8,251 nucleotides of DNA from Calditrichaeota bacterium AABM5.125.24 (GTDB lineage: Bacteria > Electryoneota > AABM5-125-24 > Hatepunaeales > Hatepunaeaceae). Numbering within the stretch: the first letter of the stretch is position 1; each line of letters opens with the position of its first letter. Where the stretch lies: contig MWJR01000036.1 in assembly GCA_002127415.1 (NCBI GenBank), positions 1-8,251 on the forward strand, written 5' to 3'. Shown here in pieces: positions 1-5,410 of the stretch. The notes under the pieces were generated by a model that saw only the letters and a program-made list of their open reading frames with translations, ran no database searches and was not told where the DNA came from. Both the position numbers and the translations under genes were made by a program.

Positions 1-1220
1 GCGATGTTCTCACCGGAGAAGTATTTCCTCACCCCTTTGGGTTCGTAAGTATCGGGGTCGCGGAACATATACAGACCCCGGTCGAACAGGTCGCTGAGCA
101 GATGTATCCGGCTGCGCATAAGGTTCCAGGCGGTCTCGATCTGTTCTGGAGGCGGGATGGCCTCCAGCCGTCCCTCGCTTGCCGCCATTTCGGCAAATCT
201 CCCGAGCTCACCCGACACAGATGCGTATTCCGTCCCGCTGATATATTGACCGCTGAGCCACTGGAGCTTGGCCTCGTCGAAGACCGCCCCGCTCGACTGA
301 ATCCCTGATATATCGAACAGCTGGGTCAGCTCCTGGCGGTTGATGACGTTCCGGTCGTCGCCGGGTGACCAGCCGAGCAGCCCCAGACAGTTAATCATCG
401 TCTCCGGCAGGTAGCCCGCCTCTCGGTAATGGGTGATCGATGTGGCTCCGTGCCGCTTGGAGAGCCGCTTCTTATCGGTCCCCAATATCAGCGGCACGTG
501 CGCAAACTCAGGTTGTGGACGATCCAGGGCCCGGTAGAGCAGTATCTGCTTGGGGGTGTTCGAGATGTGGTCGTCGCCGCGGATGATGTGGGTGATTCCC
601 ATGTCGGCGTCGTCCACGACCACCGCCAGCATATAGGTCGGGCTGCCGTCCCGACGCAGCAGCACGAAGTCCTCGATCTCCTCACCCGACACCCTAATCT
701 CGCCGTGGACGCCGTCCTGGAAGCGTATCTCACCCTCCGGGACCTTCAGCCGGACGGCGTATGGCCGACCTTCATCCAGTCGGGAGTTGACCTCTTCGGG
801 CGGAAGATGGAGACAGCGGCGGTCATATTTGTAAGGCCTGCCCTGTCGGCGGGCCTCCTCCCGGCGACCGGTCAGTTCTTCAGGGGCACAGAAACAGCGG
901 TAGGCGCCGCCTCTCTCGAGCAACTCCAGCGCTGCCGCACGGTGCAGTTCCATCCGCCGGCTCTGATAGACGATCTCCTCGTCCGGGTCGAGCCCCAGCC
1001 AGGCCAGGCCGTCGAGGATGACCTGCACCGCCTCCGGGGTCGAGCGCTCCCGGTCGGTGTCCTCGATCCGGAGCAGGAAGCGACCGTCGGTGTGCCGGGC
1101 GTAGAGGTAGTTGAACAGCGCGGTCCTGACCCCGCCGACGTGTAGGTCGCCCGTCGGACTGGGCGCAAAGCGGACGCGGACTATTCCGCCGACTCCTTTA
1201 TCTTCAATCGATTTAATCAC
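1..1220 (-). CDS. gltX: Glutamyl-tRNA synthetase, 3' end cut by the window edge
   Basis: Cytoplasmic class I enzyme that charges tRNA-Glu with glutamate using ATP. Translating the minus strand from the GTG at 1220 gives 406 open residues, against about 470 in typical bacterial GluRS; the missing part is the C-terminal anticodon-binding domain end. Seen: PSPTGDLHVGG with the HIGH-type motif at residues 27-30, RIEDTDRERS at 51-60, a zinc site C109-x-C111...Y132-x3-C136, IRGDDHISNTP near 213-223, and the KMSKS-type RLSKR at 252-256 followed by HG. The reading frame is unbroken. An in-frame TAA lies two codons before the GTG, so 1220 is the most upstream conventional start. However, the Shine-Dalgarno-like AAGGAG lies inside this frame (1193-1198), 8 nt before an ATA codon at 1184 that sits exactly where family members usually begin (VRVRFAPSPTG). 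The true start may therefore be 1184. xerD lies upstream on the same strand across a 282-bp gap. Confidence 0.96.
   Translation of the reverse strand, partial: MIKSIEDKGVGGIVRVRFAPSPTGDLHVGGVRTALFNYLYARHTDGRFLLRIEDTDRERSTPEAVQVILDGLAWLGLDPDEEIVYQSRRMELHRAAALELLERGGAYRCFCAPEELTGRREEARRQGRPYKYDRRCLHLPPEEVNSRLDEGRPYAVRLKVPEGEIRFQDGVHGEIRVSGEEIEDFVLLRRDGSPTYMLAVVVDDADMGITHIIRGDDHISNTPKQILLYRALDRPQPEFAHVPLILGTDKKRLSKRHGATSITHYREAGYLPETMINCLGLLGWSPGDDRNVINRQELTQLFDISGIQSSGAVFDEAKLQWLSGQYISGTEYASVSGELGRFAEMAASEGRLEAIPPPEQIETAWNLMRSRIHLLSDLFDRGLYMFRDPDTYEPKGVRKYFSGENI
1193..1198 (-). promoter_or_regulatory. Ribosome binding site inside the annotated gltX frame
   Basis: Reading the minus strand, AAGGAG is followed by 8 nt and then ATA GTC CGC GTC CGC TTT, which encodes the conserved GluRS start. 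No comparable purine run precedes the GTG at 1220. The site argues for initiation at the ATA (plus-strand 1182-1184), or else it is a coincidence within the first codons. Confidence 0.5.
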
Positions 1221-1233
1221 AAACAGTTAATTT

Positions 1234-1253
1234 ATTATACAATACTATGTAAA
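1234..1253 (-). promoter_or_regulatory. Promoter-like -10 and palindromic site A upstream of gltX
   Basis: On the minus strand a perfect TATAAT lies at 1239-1234. It overlaps the near-palindrome TATACA-ATACTA-TGTAAA (plus 1236-1253), which matches 15 of 18 positions of the copies at 2894-2911 and 8177-8194. A TTGACT sits at 1258-1253, but only 13 nt from TATAAT, so the -35 assignment is unclear; TAATAA at 15 nt is an alternative -10. If TATAAT is used, transcription would start near 1227, leaving almost no leader before the GTG at 1220 but about 40 nt before the ATA at 1184. The overlap of a dyad with the -10 box suggests an operator, by inference only. Confidence 0.45.
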
Positions 1254-1321
1254 GTCAAGGAAGGATGGTGTTTTGCTTAATGGCATTTATAACATCGCTT
1301 GATAGTTTTTCGTTCAGTAAG

Positions 1322-1346
1322 GTAGTCGGGCTTGTTTCAAGCCCGA
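1322..1346 (+). repeat. GTAG-type REP hairpin, forward copy
   Basis: GTAG (1322-1325) is followed at once by a perfect 9-bp stem, TCGGGCTTG (1326-1334) and CAAGCCCGA (1338-1346), with a 3-nt loop. A GTAG tetranucleotide next to a short hairpin is the hallmark of REP elements moved by RAYT (TnpA-REP) transposases. The closest relatives here are the hairpins at 6258-6313. It lies in the xerD-gltX spacer, which contains no convincing gene; the 64-codon frame from 1265 runs through the hairpins and has no recognisable product. Confidence 0.6.
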
Positions 1347-1418
1347 ATGTCCCATACGAAAGTAGATTCACGGGTAGATTTTCGTTACCGGCAGGTTTCA
1401 GGGGAAATGTGACTTGGG

Positions 1419-1452
1419 GTAGTAAAACGGGCGCGATGAATCGCGCCCCTAC
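1419..1452 (-). repeat. GTAG-type REP hairpin, reverse copy
   Basis: On the minus strand GTAG (1452-1449) is followed by a hairpin with stem GGGCGCGAT (plus 1429-1437 and 1440-1448), then a short spacer and CTAC (GTAG on plus at 1419-1422). It is inverted relative to the copy at 1322-1346, so the two face each other over about 130 bp in the arrangement of a REP doublet. The nine bases TGGGGTAGT at 1415-1423 recur exactly at 6254-6262. The hairpins could also act as mRNA-stabilising structures downstream of xerD. Confidence 0.55.
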
Positions 1453-1502
1453 CGTATAATTTTGTGGTGTCCGACTGCTTCCTTCCTGATCACCATGTTG
1501 AT

Positions 1503-2414
1503 TCAGTTCCTCGGATGAAACGTGCGGACGACCTCGAGCAGGTGGGAGCGGTCGATGTGGGTGTATATCATGGTGGTGTCGATGGAGGCGTGTCCGAGCA
1601 ACTCCTGAACCTCCCGCAGCCCGGCGCCCCCTTCGAGTAGGTGGGTGGCGAACGAGTGGCGCAGGGTGTGTGGCGTGACCCGCATTTTCAGACCTGTGGC
1701 CTGCGCATAGCCCTGCATTATCTTCCAGAAGCCCTGCCGGGTCAGCGGCCTGCCGAGCTTGATGGAAAGAAACAGAGCATCCCCCGCCCTGAGCCGGTCG
1801 CGCACCAACTGCGGCCGCACATCGGACAGGTAGCGTGCAATCGCCTCGCGTGCATAGCCTCCCACCGGGACGATCCGCTGCTTACCCCCCTTGCCGCGAA
1901 CCTTCAGCAGCTCCCCGTTCAACTGAAAGTCGCCCAGGCGCAGCCCCATCAGTTCGCTGACCCGCAATCCGCAGCCATACATCAGCTCGAGCATCGCTCG
2001 GTCGCGGACGCCGCCTGGATTGCCGAGGTCGGGCTGCCGGAGAAGCAGTTCAACCTCGTCAGCCGACAGGACTTCGGGCAGCTTCCTCCTTGCCCTGGGG
2101 CCGCTTATCAACCGGGCAGGGTCGCTCGGGCACAGCCCCTCCCGGCACATATAGGCGAAGAAGCCCTTGAAGGCTGACAGGCGGCGGCTGACCGTCGCGG
2201 GGGCTATCCCGAGATCGTATAGCTCCCCCAGATAGCGTGATATGTCTGCCGACCTCACCTTGTTCCAGTCCTTGAGCCCGCGTCGGCTGCAGAATCTGAT
2301 CAGGTCACCCAGGTCGCGCTGGTAGGCCTGGCGGCTGTTCTCCGCCAGCCCCTTCTCGAAGGAGAGCGAGGTCAGAAAGCTGGCGACCGCATCCCAGGCT
2401 GCCGCTGTGTCCAT
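1503..2414 (-). CDS. xerD: Tyrosine recombinase XerD
   Basis: Site-specific recombinase of the phage-integrase family; XerC and XerD together resolve chromosome dimers at dif sites at the septum. The 303-aa length matches the family (about 300). The N-terminal SAM-like core-binding domain spans roughly residues 8-93 (FEKGLAENSRQAYQRDL; SRRLSAFKGFFAYM). The catalytic domain contains all expected residues: R151 (GCGLRVSEL), K175 (VRGKGGKQ), H249 and R252 (HTLRHSFATHLL), H275 (LLGHASIDTT) and the nucleophile Y284 (IYTH). GRPLTRQGFW near 221-230 and the C-terminal LLEVVRTFHPR look more like XerD than XerC. It starts at the ATG at 2414-2412 with no clear Shine-Dalgarno sequence. No integrase-type mobile context is visible, which favours the housekeeping role. 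A possible promoter lies far upstream at 2892-2920. gltX follows 282 bp downstream. Confidence 0.93.
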   Translation of the reverse strand: MDTAAAWDAVASFLTSLSFEKGLAENSRQAYQRDLGDLIRFCSRRGLKDWNKVRSADISRYLGELYDLGIAPATVSRRLSAFKGFFAYMCREGLCPSDPARLISGPRARRKLPEVLSADEVELLLRQPDLGNPGGVRDRAMLELMYGCGLRVSELMGLRLGDFQLNGELLKVRGKGGKQRIVPVGGYAREAIARYLSDVRPQLVRDRLRAGDALFLSIKLGRPLTRQGFWKIMQGYAQATGLKMRVTPHTLRHSFATHLLEGGAGLREVQELLGHASIDTTMIYTHIDRSHLLEVVRTFHPRN

Positions 2415-2448
2415 CTGTGGTCTGAAAAGGTTGTTAACGTGCTGTCAG

Positions 2449-2478
2449 GTGTCCCCGCCTGGCAACCGGGCACTTTTT
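2449..2478 (+). terminator. Possible terminator-like hairpin with T run
   Basis: On the plus strand an interrupted stem (GTG..CCCG pairing with CGGG..CAC) is followed by six T residues at 2473-2478. It sits just upstream of xerD, which is on the other strand, and no plus-strand gene precedes it. It might block plus-strand read-through, or be chance. Confidence 0.25.
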
Positions 2479-2485
2479 TCTCATT

Positions 2486-2510
2486 GTAAGTGGAGCGTCC
2501 GCCACTTTAC
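2486..2510. repeat. Short hairpin in the xerD-pgeF spacer
   Basis: GTAAGTGG and CCACTTTAC form an imperfect inverted repeat with one bulged base around an 8-nt loop. There is no T run, so it is more likely a dispersed repeat or a mobile-element end than a terminator. The spacer 2415-2922 is unusually rich in such structures. Confidence 0.35.
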
Positions 2511-2612
2511 AGTTCCTATGTTATAAATGAGGTGCGTGCACCTTATGGCAATGAACTGCTATATTTTAGGAAACAGGAAAAACAGTTCAGCCGTTGAAAG
2601 GAGGCACGCACC

Positions 2613-2729
2613 ATGTCAAAGATACAAAGAGATTTGACTGTTACCCTCAAGAACGTTTATAGTATGTTGGCGCATCCCGATAGCCCGGAAAAAGAAGTTG
2701 TGGCCAGCCACCGGCTGAATCACGAATAG
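2613..2729 (+). CDS. Small hypothetical protein, 38 aa
   Basis: An ATG with one of the strongest ribosome binding sites in the window: AAAGGAGG at 2597-2604, 8 nt before the start. It opens a 39-codon frame ending in TAG. The product begins MSKIQRDLTVTLKNVYSML and ends in a hydrophilic RLNHE. There is no membrane segment, no Cys, and a mixed-charge composition. I do not recognise it. It may be a genuine small protein, or the surviving 5' end of a decayed mobile-element gene, since the spacer is full of repeats. A TG-extended TATATT at 2557-2565 could be its -10 box. A 30-codon frame starting at 2545 overlaps its ribosome binding site and first codons in another frame. GGTGCGTGC at 2531-2539 is the exact reverse complement of GCACGCACC at 2604-2612, just before the ATG, so a longer transcript could fold over the start. 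Confidence 0.4.
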   Translation: MSKIQRDLTVTLKNVYSMLAHPDSPEKEVVASHRLNHE

Positions 2730-2774
2730 CAGAATGATGCATCCGGATAACTACTTTCCATCAAAACCGTTGAC

Positions 2775-2914
2775 ATTTATACATAGCAGATTGCTTCGTC
2801 CGGCAGCTGCCGGACGAAGCAATGACAATTGGTTTACCAGTTATCCCGCAATTCGCAATACTATACAGAGCGTCATAAATGATTGCGCATAAATATACAA
2901 CGCTATGTATAAAT
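2775..2914. repeat. 140-bp segment bounded by 13-bp inverted repeats
   Basis: ATTTATACATAGC at 2775-2787 is the exact reverse complement of GCTATGTATAAAT at 2902-2914. Between them lie the 34-bp palindrome and a nested imperfect inverted repeat (TATACAGAGCGT at 2862-2873 against ACGCTATGTATA at 2900-2911, one mismatch). CATAAAT occurs twice, at 2874 and 2889. The layout recalls a small non-coding mobile element, but I see no clear target-site duplication. Confidence 0.35.
2790..2823. repeat. 34-bp perfect palindrome
   Basis: Every base from 2790 to 2823 pairs: ATTGCTTCGTCCGGCAG is followed directly by its own reverse complement, with the centre at CAGCTG. Symmetry stops at both ends (2789 and 2824 do not pair). 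With no T run on either strand it does not look like a standard terminator. It resembles dispersed palindromic repeats found between genes. It lies inside the 2775-2914 element. Confidence 0.7.
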
Positions 2915-2920
2915 CCACAA
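2892..2920 (-). promoter_or_regulatory. Promoter-like sequence with palindromic site B
   Basis: On the minus strand TTGTGG (2920-2915), a 17-nt spacer, then TATATT (2897-2892) make a plausible sigma-70 promoter. The spacer and -10 contain the dyad TATACA-ACGCTA-TGTATA (plus 2894-2911). It begins 2 nt after the pgeF stop codon and points at xerD, about 480 bp away, or at an unannotated RNA. The 28 bp at 2884-2911 recur exactly, inverted, at 8177-8204. Confidence 0.45.
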
Positions 2921-2922
2921 TT

Positions 2923-3639
2923 CTAACCCGTCAGTCCGGTCACGCAGGCCATGGCTTGGGTCTGGTATCCCTCCCGACGGAAGGAGGAGAACCCCTTGTC
3001 GCAACCGGTGCAGATGCCTGAATCTGTGAGCTCCTCGGGATTGAACCCTAACCGCTGAAGCTCAAACTGGATGAACCTTGCCAGATCAAGCCTGACCGAA
3101 TCACCGGCCAGGATGATGCATTCAGGTGGAAAGCGGCTGGCTACATCGGGTCCCACTGGATAGCAGCACGACCTGATGGTAGGACCGATCCAGGCCTTGA
3201 GCGCACCGGGATCCGACCCGTTCAGCGAGCCGACCGTTCTCACCAGCGCCTCCACCAGCCCTGAAGCCAACCCCCGCCATCCGGCGTGAGCCTGGCCTAT
3301 GACCTTATGAACCGGGTCATAGATTATCAACGGCGCGCAGTCGGCATGGGTGGTCAACAATAGAAGCCCGGGGTCGCTCGTCACCAGTCCGTCAACCTCC
3401 GGAATCCAATCGGGACTTGAGGCGCCGCGACCGGCATCATCGGCTGCAACCACCGTCACTTCCGCGCTGTGCGTCAGCTCCCCGGCCACCACACTGTTCA
3501 GGTCCAGACCCAGTTCGGAAAGAAACTGCCACCGATTGTCTCGAACCGTAGTTGGATCTGCTCGATTGAACGACATCTGGCCGTCTCCCGGACGGGAGAA
3601 TGCAAATCGCAGCCCCTTCAGCCATTCAGGGATGAACAT
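2923..3639 (-). CDS. pgeF: PgeF/YfiH (laccase-domain, DUF152) family protein
   Basis: Cytosolic zinc protein of the YfiH/YlmD family, described as a purine nucleoside phosphorylase or adenosine deaminase and, in E. coli, as a peptidoglycan editing factor. From the chosen start it is 238 aa, close to E. coli YfiH (about 243). Seen: H57 in THSAEV (the usual QVH position), THADC with C101, and QAHAGWRG with H118; by family knowledge this His/Cys/His set binds zinc. IGPTIRSCCY (151-160) and a C-terminal SGICTGCDKGFSSFRREG (207-224) are also typical. The frame can extend to an ATG at 3699 (20 more residues), but that ATG abuts GGAGG with zero spacing. The ATG at 3639 begins MFIPEWLKG, where the family normally begins, and is preceded by GCAGGTAACA. 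The first His lies in ELTHS rather than QVHG, a mild departure. Which activity applies here cannot be told from the sequence. Confidence 0.93.
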   Translation of the reverse strand: MFIPEWLKGLRFAFSRPGDGQMSFNRADPTTVRDNRWQFLSELGLDLNSVVAGELTHSAEVTVVAADDAGRGASSPDWIPEVDGLVTSDPGLLLLTTHADCAPLIIYDPVHKVIGQAHAGWRGLASGLVEALVRTVGSLNGSDPGALKAWIGPTIRSCCYPVGPDVASRFPPECIILAGDSVRLDLARFIQFELQRLGFNPEELTDSGICTGCDKGFSSFRREGYQTQAMACVTGLTG

Positions 3640-3740
3640 TGTTACCTGCCCCTTTGAAACCGATTCATTCAGCTTTTCAGCTTGGTGTAGTGCGGTCATC
3701 CTCCGGCCATTCAGCTAACAGCCTCTAACCGCCGGACAGT

Positions 3741-3760
3741 TCAGGCCTTTCCCGGCCTGA
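3741..3760. repeat. Short hairpin upstream of pgeF
   Basis: TCAGGCC (3741-3747) pairs with GGCCTGA (3754-3760) around a 6-nt loop. It lies between the predicted pgeF -10 box and its start codon, so it would be in the pgeF leader. No T run follows on the minus strand. Function unknown. Confidence 0.35.
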
Positions 3761-3789
3761 GCCTTCTTATTTTCAGATCGACGGCATAT

Positions 3790-3795
3790 ATTATA
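3790..3795 (-). promoter_or_regulatory. -10 box for pgeF
   Basis: On the minus strand, TATAAT occurs in the context ATATTGTATAATATATG. This closely resembles AGTATTGTATAATAAAT upstream of gltX. No convincing -35 box lies 16-18 nt upstream. The predicted leader is about 80-140 nt, depending on the start used. The rest of the 3700-3884 divergent spacer shows nothing else I can support. Confidence 0.4.
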
Positions 3796-3884
3796 CAATA
3801 TCGTCGATAATTATCCGGTAATTCACATCACATTATGGCAGATATCGAGAATTTTCTGTTACTTCTTACAGAAGCGTTCCATTG

Positions 3885-4787
3885 ATGAAAGGCAGAAATA
3901 TGCATGTCGAGCACTACCATTTCAACTGTTTTTGCGAATTTATCTCGGTTATTGTCATTTTTTCACTCCTTTCCGGCTGTGGCGATTCAGGCCCGGTCGC
4001 CACCGCTGATAGGACGGATGTTGCGGTTTATACCGGACCAGGTGCCTGGGATGTCTCGGTTACCGCTTCGCTGGCTGCTCTGAATGCCGCGGGGGTTTCA
4101 GTTGGAACGATTGACACGCCCGAGCTCCTCTCGGGTGGACTGGATGACTTTCGGGTTCTCCTCTTTCCCGGCGGGGATCCCAGGGATTATTCCATCGGTC
4201 TTGGCCCGGTTGGCAGGGGACGCATCCGCGGTTTCGTGGCTTCGGGAGGCGGCTTCGTGGGTTTTGGCGGCGGGGCAGCCGTAGCGGACAGCGATTCCGG
4301 CATCTGGCCGGGTATCGGGCTATTCGGCGGGGAGGCTCGCTGGCCGGTCGAACGGATCGCCTCTTATCCCGATTATACAATCACCGAGGTCAAACTCGCA
4401 GATCCCACTCATCCCATTGGACGCGGCGGGGAGGAGAACTACTGGACACTCTACCGCTGGGGACCTGAGTTTATCTTCCCTGAACTCCGGACAGAAACGG
4501 TTCAATCGCCCTTGCTTAACACTCATATTGCGAAGAGATGTATCTTGGCACGATTGCAGGAAACAGATGGGCCATACTATACAATCTACCTCTATGCGCC
4601 GACTGATACACCGGCGGCGATAGCTTTCAGCTACTGGGCTGGAGAGGTCTTTCTGTGCGGTTTTCAGCCCGAAATCGAGGAGAACGACGCACGCGACGGG
4701 ACCGACTTCGGGGTCGAGCTCATCGATGTCGATACCGAATGGGATATCATCGAACGGGCGGTCAGATTCTGCCTGTGGCAATTGTGA
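3885..4787 (+). CDS. Predicted lipoprotein with a glutamine-amidotransferase-like (BPL_N type) domain
   Basis: A 300-aa protein with a short polar N-terminus, a hydrophobic stretch (about residues 18-29, ISVIVIFSLL) and a lipobox LLSGC with C32, so export and lipidation are predicted. The mature part starts with a strand (TDVAVYTGPGAWD, about 44-56), then VLLFPGGDPRDY (91-102), then VASGGGFVGFGGGAA (118-132). This order matches class I glutamine-amidotransferase-like folds, especially the biotin-protein-ligase N-terminal-like domain, where the third block is usually GGGYVGICAGA. Here the nucleophile Cys position is Gly (about G128), so amidase chemistry is unlikely. The C-terminal part (AIAFSYWAGEVFLCGFQPEIEE, D/E rich) also fits that family, where the text is typically a gain or loss of sugar- or ligand-binding. 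Start: TTG 3882, ATG 3885 and ATG 3900 are all in frame. The ATG at 3900 has AAAGG 7 nt upstream, but starting there removes the K and R of the signal peptide. Role unknown. Confidence 0.75.
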   Translation: MKGRNMHVEHYHFNCFCEFISVIVIFSLLSGCGDSGPVATADRTDVAVYTGPGAWDVSVTASLAALNAAGVSVGTIDTPELLSGGLDDFRVLLFPGGDPRDYSIGLGPVGRGRIRGFVASGGGFVGFGGGAAVADSDSGIWPGIGLFGGEARWPVERIASYPDYTITEVKLADPTHPIGRGGEENYWTLYRWGPEFIFPELRTETVQSPLLNTHIAKRCILARLQETDGPYYTIYLYAPTDTPAAIAFSYWAGEVFLCGFQPEIEENDARDGTDFGVELIDVDTEWDIIERAVRFCLWQL

Positions 4788-4860
4788 GATGAATGATGAA
4801 AGAAGAATGATGAGCTATAAATGAAAATGATCATCGATCATCGACCATTGAACATCTATG
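4788..4860 (+). repeat. Low-complexity ATGATGAA-type tract
   Basis: Immediately after the lipoprotein stop codon comes a degenerate run of ATGA, GATGAA and ATCATCG units. Similar tracts follow the stops at 5307 and 6169. There is no hairpin with a T run and no gene. The remaining 70 bp to the next gene hold nothing I can name. Confidence 0.45.
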
Positions 4861-4929
4861 ATTACCCATCTACGGCTCTTGCATACCGGCAGTTGCATAT
4901 TAAATTGAGGCTATGGAGCGAGAAGTGCG

Positions 4930-5307
4930 ATGAAGGTTCGCTGGAATGTTCCCGGAGGCGGTCAACCACTGGATGATAAGCCCGTCGGGACCAGGCGCGT
5001 ATATGCGGTCGACAGGGCGGCGGTTGGTCACAACCGTGCTGAGGTCTATATCCGCCTTGGGGATGCGGTGGTCATCCTCCCGCCGTCGGCTGCAAAGCGA
5101 CTGGCAGGTGAACTTAGACAGGCCCTCAGCGACTGGGAGGCTCGGCATGGAGCCATCTCAACTGAAGCAGGTGTTAAGGGAGGCAGCAGGCGTGAGTCAG
5201 CGCCCAAACGGGTCATCAAGGAACTCTACAAGAGCCGCAAGGTCAGCCGCAGGCTGATATCGGTCAACACCCGCCGCAGGAAGCATATTCCTGATAAAGA
5301 CAAATGA
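4930..5307 (+). CDS. Hypothetical protein, 125 aa, basic C-terminal tail
   Basis: I do not recognise this family. The N-terminal 75 residues look folded: a strand-like RRVYAVDRAAVGHNRAEVYIRLGDAVVILPP (22-52) followed by a helix, SAAKRLAGELRQALSDWEARHG (53-74), in which Ala, Leu and charged residues alternate. From about residue 83 the tail is strongly basic (RRES.PKR, YKSRKVSRR, NTRRRKH), suggesting nucleic-acid binding or ribosome contact by inference. It is predicted to be cytosolic: no signal peptide and no membrane segment. GGAG lies 11 nt before the ATG, a weak ribosome binding site. A 103-codon frame starting at 4946 overlaps almost all of it in another frame; codon use and the amphipathic helix favour this one. 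The spacers on both sides argue for its own transcript or a loose operon. Confidence 0.6.
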   Translation: MKVRWNVPGGGQPLDDKPVGTRRVYAVDRAAVGHNRAEVYIRLGDAVVILPPSAAKRLAGELRQALSDWEARHGAISTEAGVKGGSRRESAPKRVIKELYKSRKVSRRLISVNTRRRKHIPDKDK

Positions 5308-5330
5308 TGAGCGATGAATGATGAATGATC
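5308..5330 (+). repeat. Low-complexity GATGAATGATGAA tract
   Basis: The tract starts right at the stop of the 125-aa gene and has stop codons in all three forward frames. It is the same type as at 4788 and 6170. Confidence 0.4.
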
Positions 5331-5336
5331 ACCTAT

Positions 5337-5369
5337 TGTCATCCTGGAGCTTCGGGGTTCAGGATGACA
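5337..5369. repeat. GTCATCCTG-type inverted repeat
   Basis: TGTCATCCTG (5337-5346) and CAGGATGACA (5360-5369) form a perfect 10-bp stem with a 13-nt loop, 29 nt after the 125-aa gene. There is no T run, so it is a weak terminator candidate. Inverted repeats with a GTCATCCTG arm are widespread between bacterial genes. The tract 5370-5410 that follows is made of overlapping CAATAATCG/CAATTGACAATCG units. Confidence 0.55.
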
Positions 5370-5410
5370 TCAATAATCGCCAATCAATAATCGACAATTG
5401 ACAATCGATT

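Noticed and set aside
429..1145. 238-codon plus-strand open frame
   Set aside because: It is antisense to gltX, whose minus-strand frame carries all GluRS motifs; long antisense frames are expected in GC-rich genes.
1265..1459. 64-codon plus-strand frame in the gltX-xerD spacer
   Set aside because: It runs through both GTAG hairpins and has no ribosome binding site or recognisable product.
1641..2177. 178-codon plus-strand open frame
   Set aside because: Antisense to xerD, with no recognisable motif; the xerD frame contains the full catalytic set.
2545..2637. 30-codon frame overlapping the 38-aa gene start
   Set aside because: Only a weak purine run 11 nt upstream and no conserved-looking features; mentioned as a possible leader peptide but not listed as a gene.
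2486..2922. CRISPR array or attachment site in the repeat-rich spacer next to xerD
   Set aside because: Repeats are inverted and differ in sequence; there are no regularly spaced direct repeats, no tRNA end, and no dif-like core that I could identify.
4946..5257. 103-codon frame overlapping the 125-aa gene
   Set aside because: No ribosome binding site, Ser/Arg-rich composition typical of an off-frame translation, and the overlapping frame shows a plausible amphipathic helix.
5308..5410. Vitamin riboswitch before the S-component-like gene
   Set aside because: The spacer is about 100 bp of simple repeats plus one dispersed hairpin; no conserved riboswitch motif was seen.
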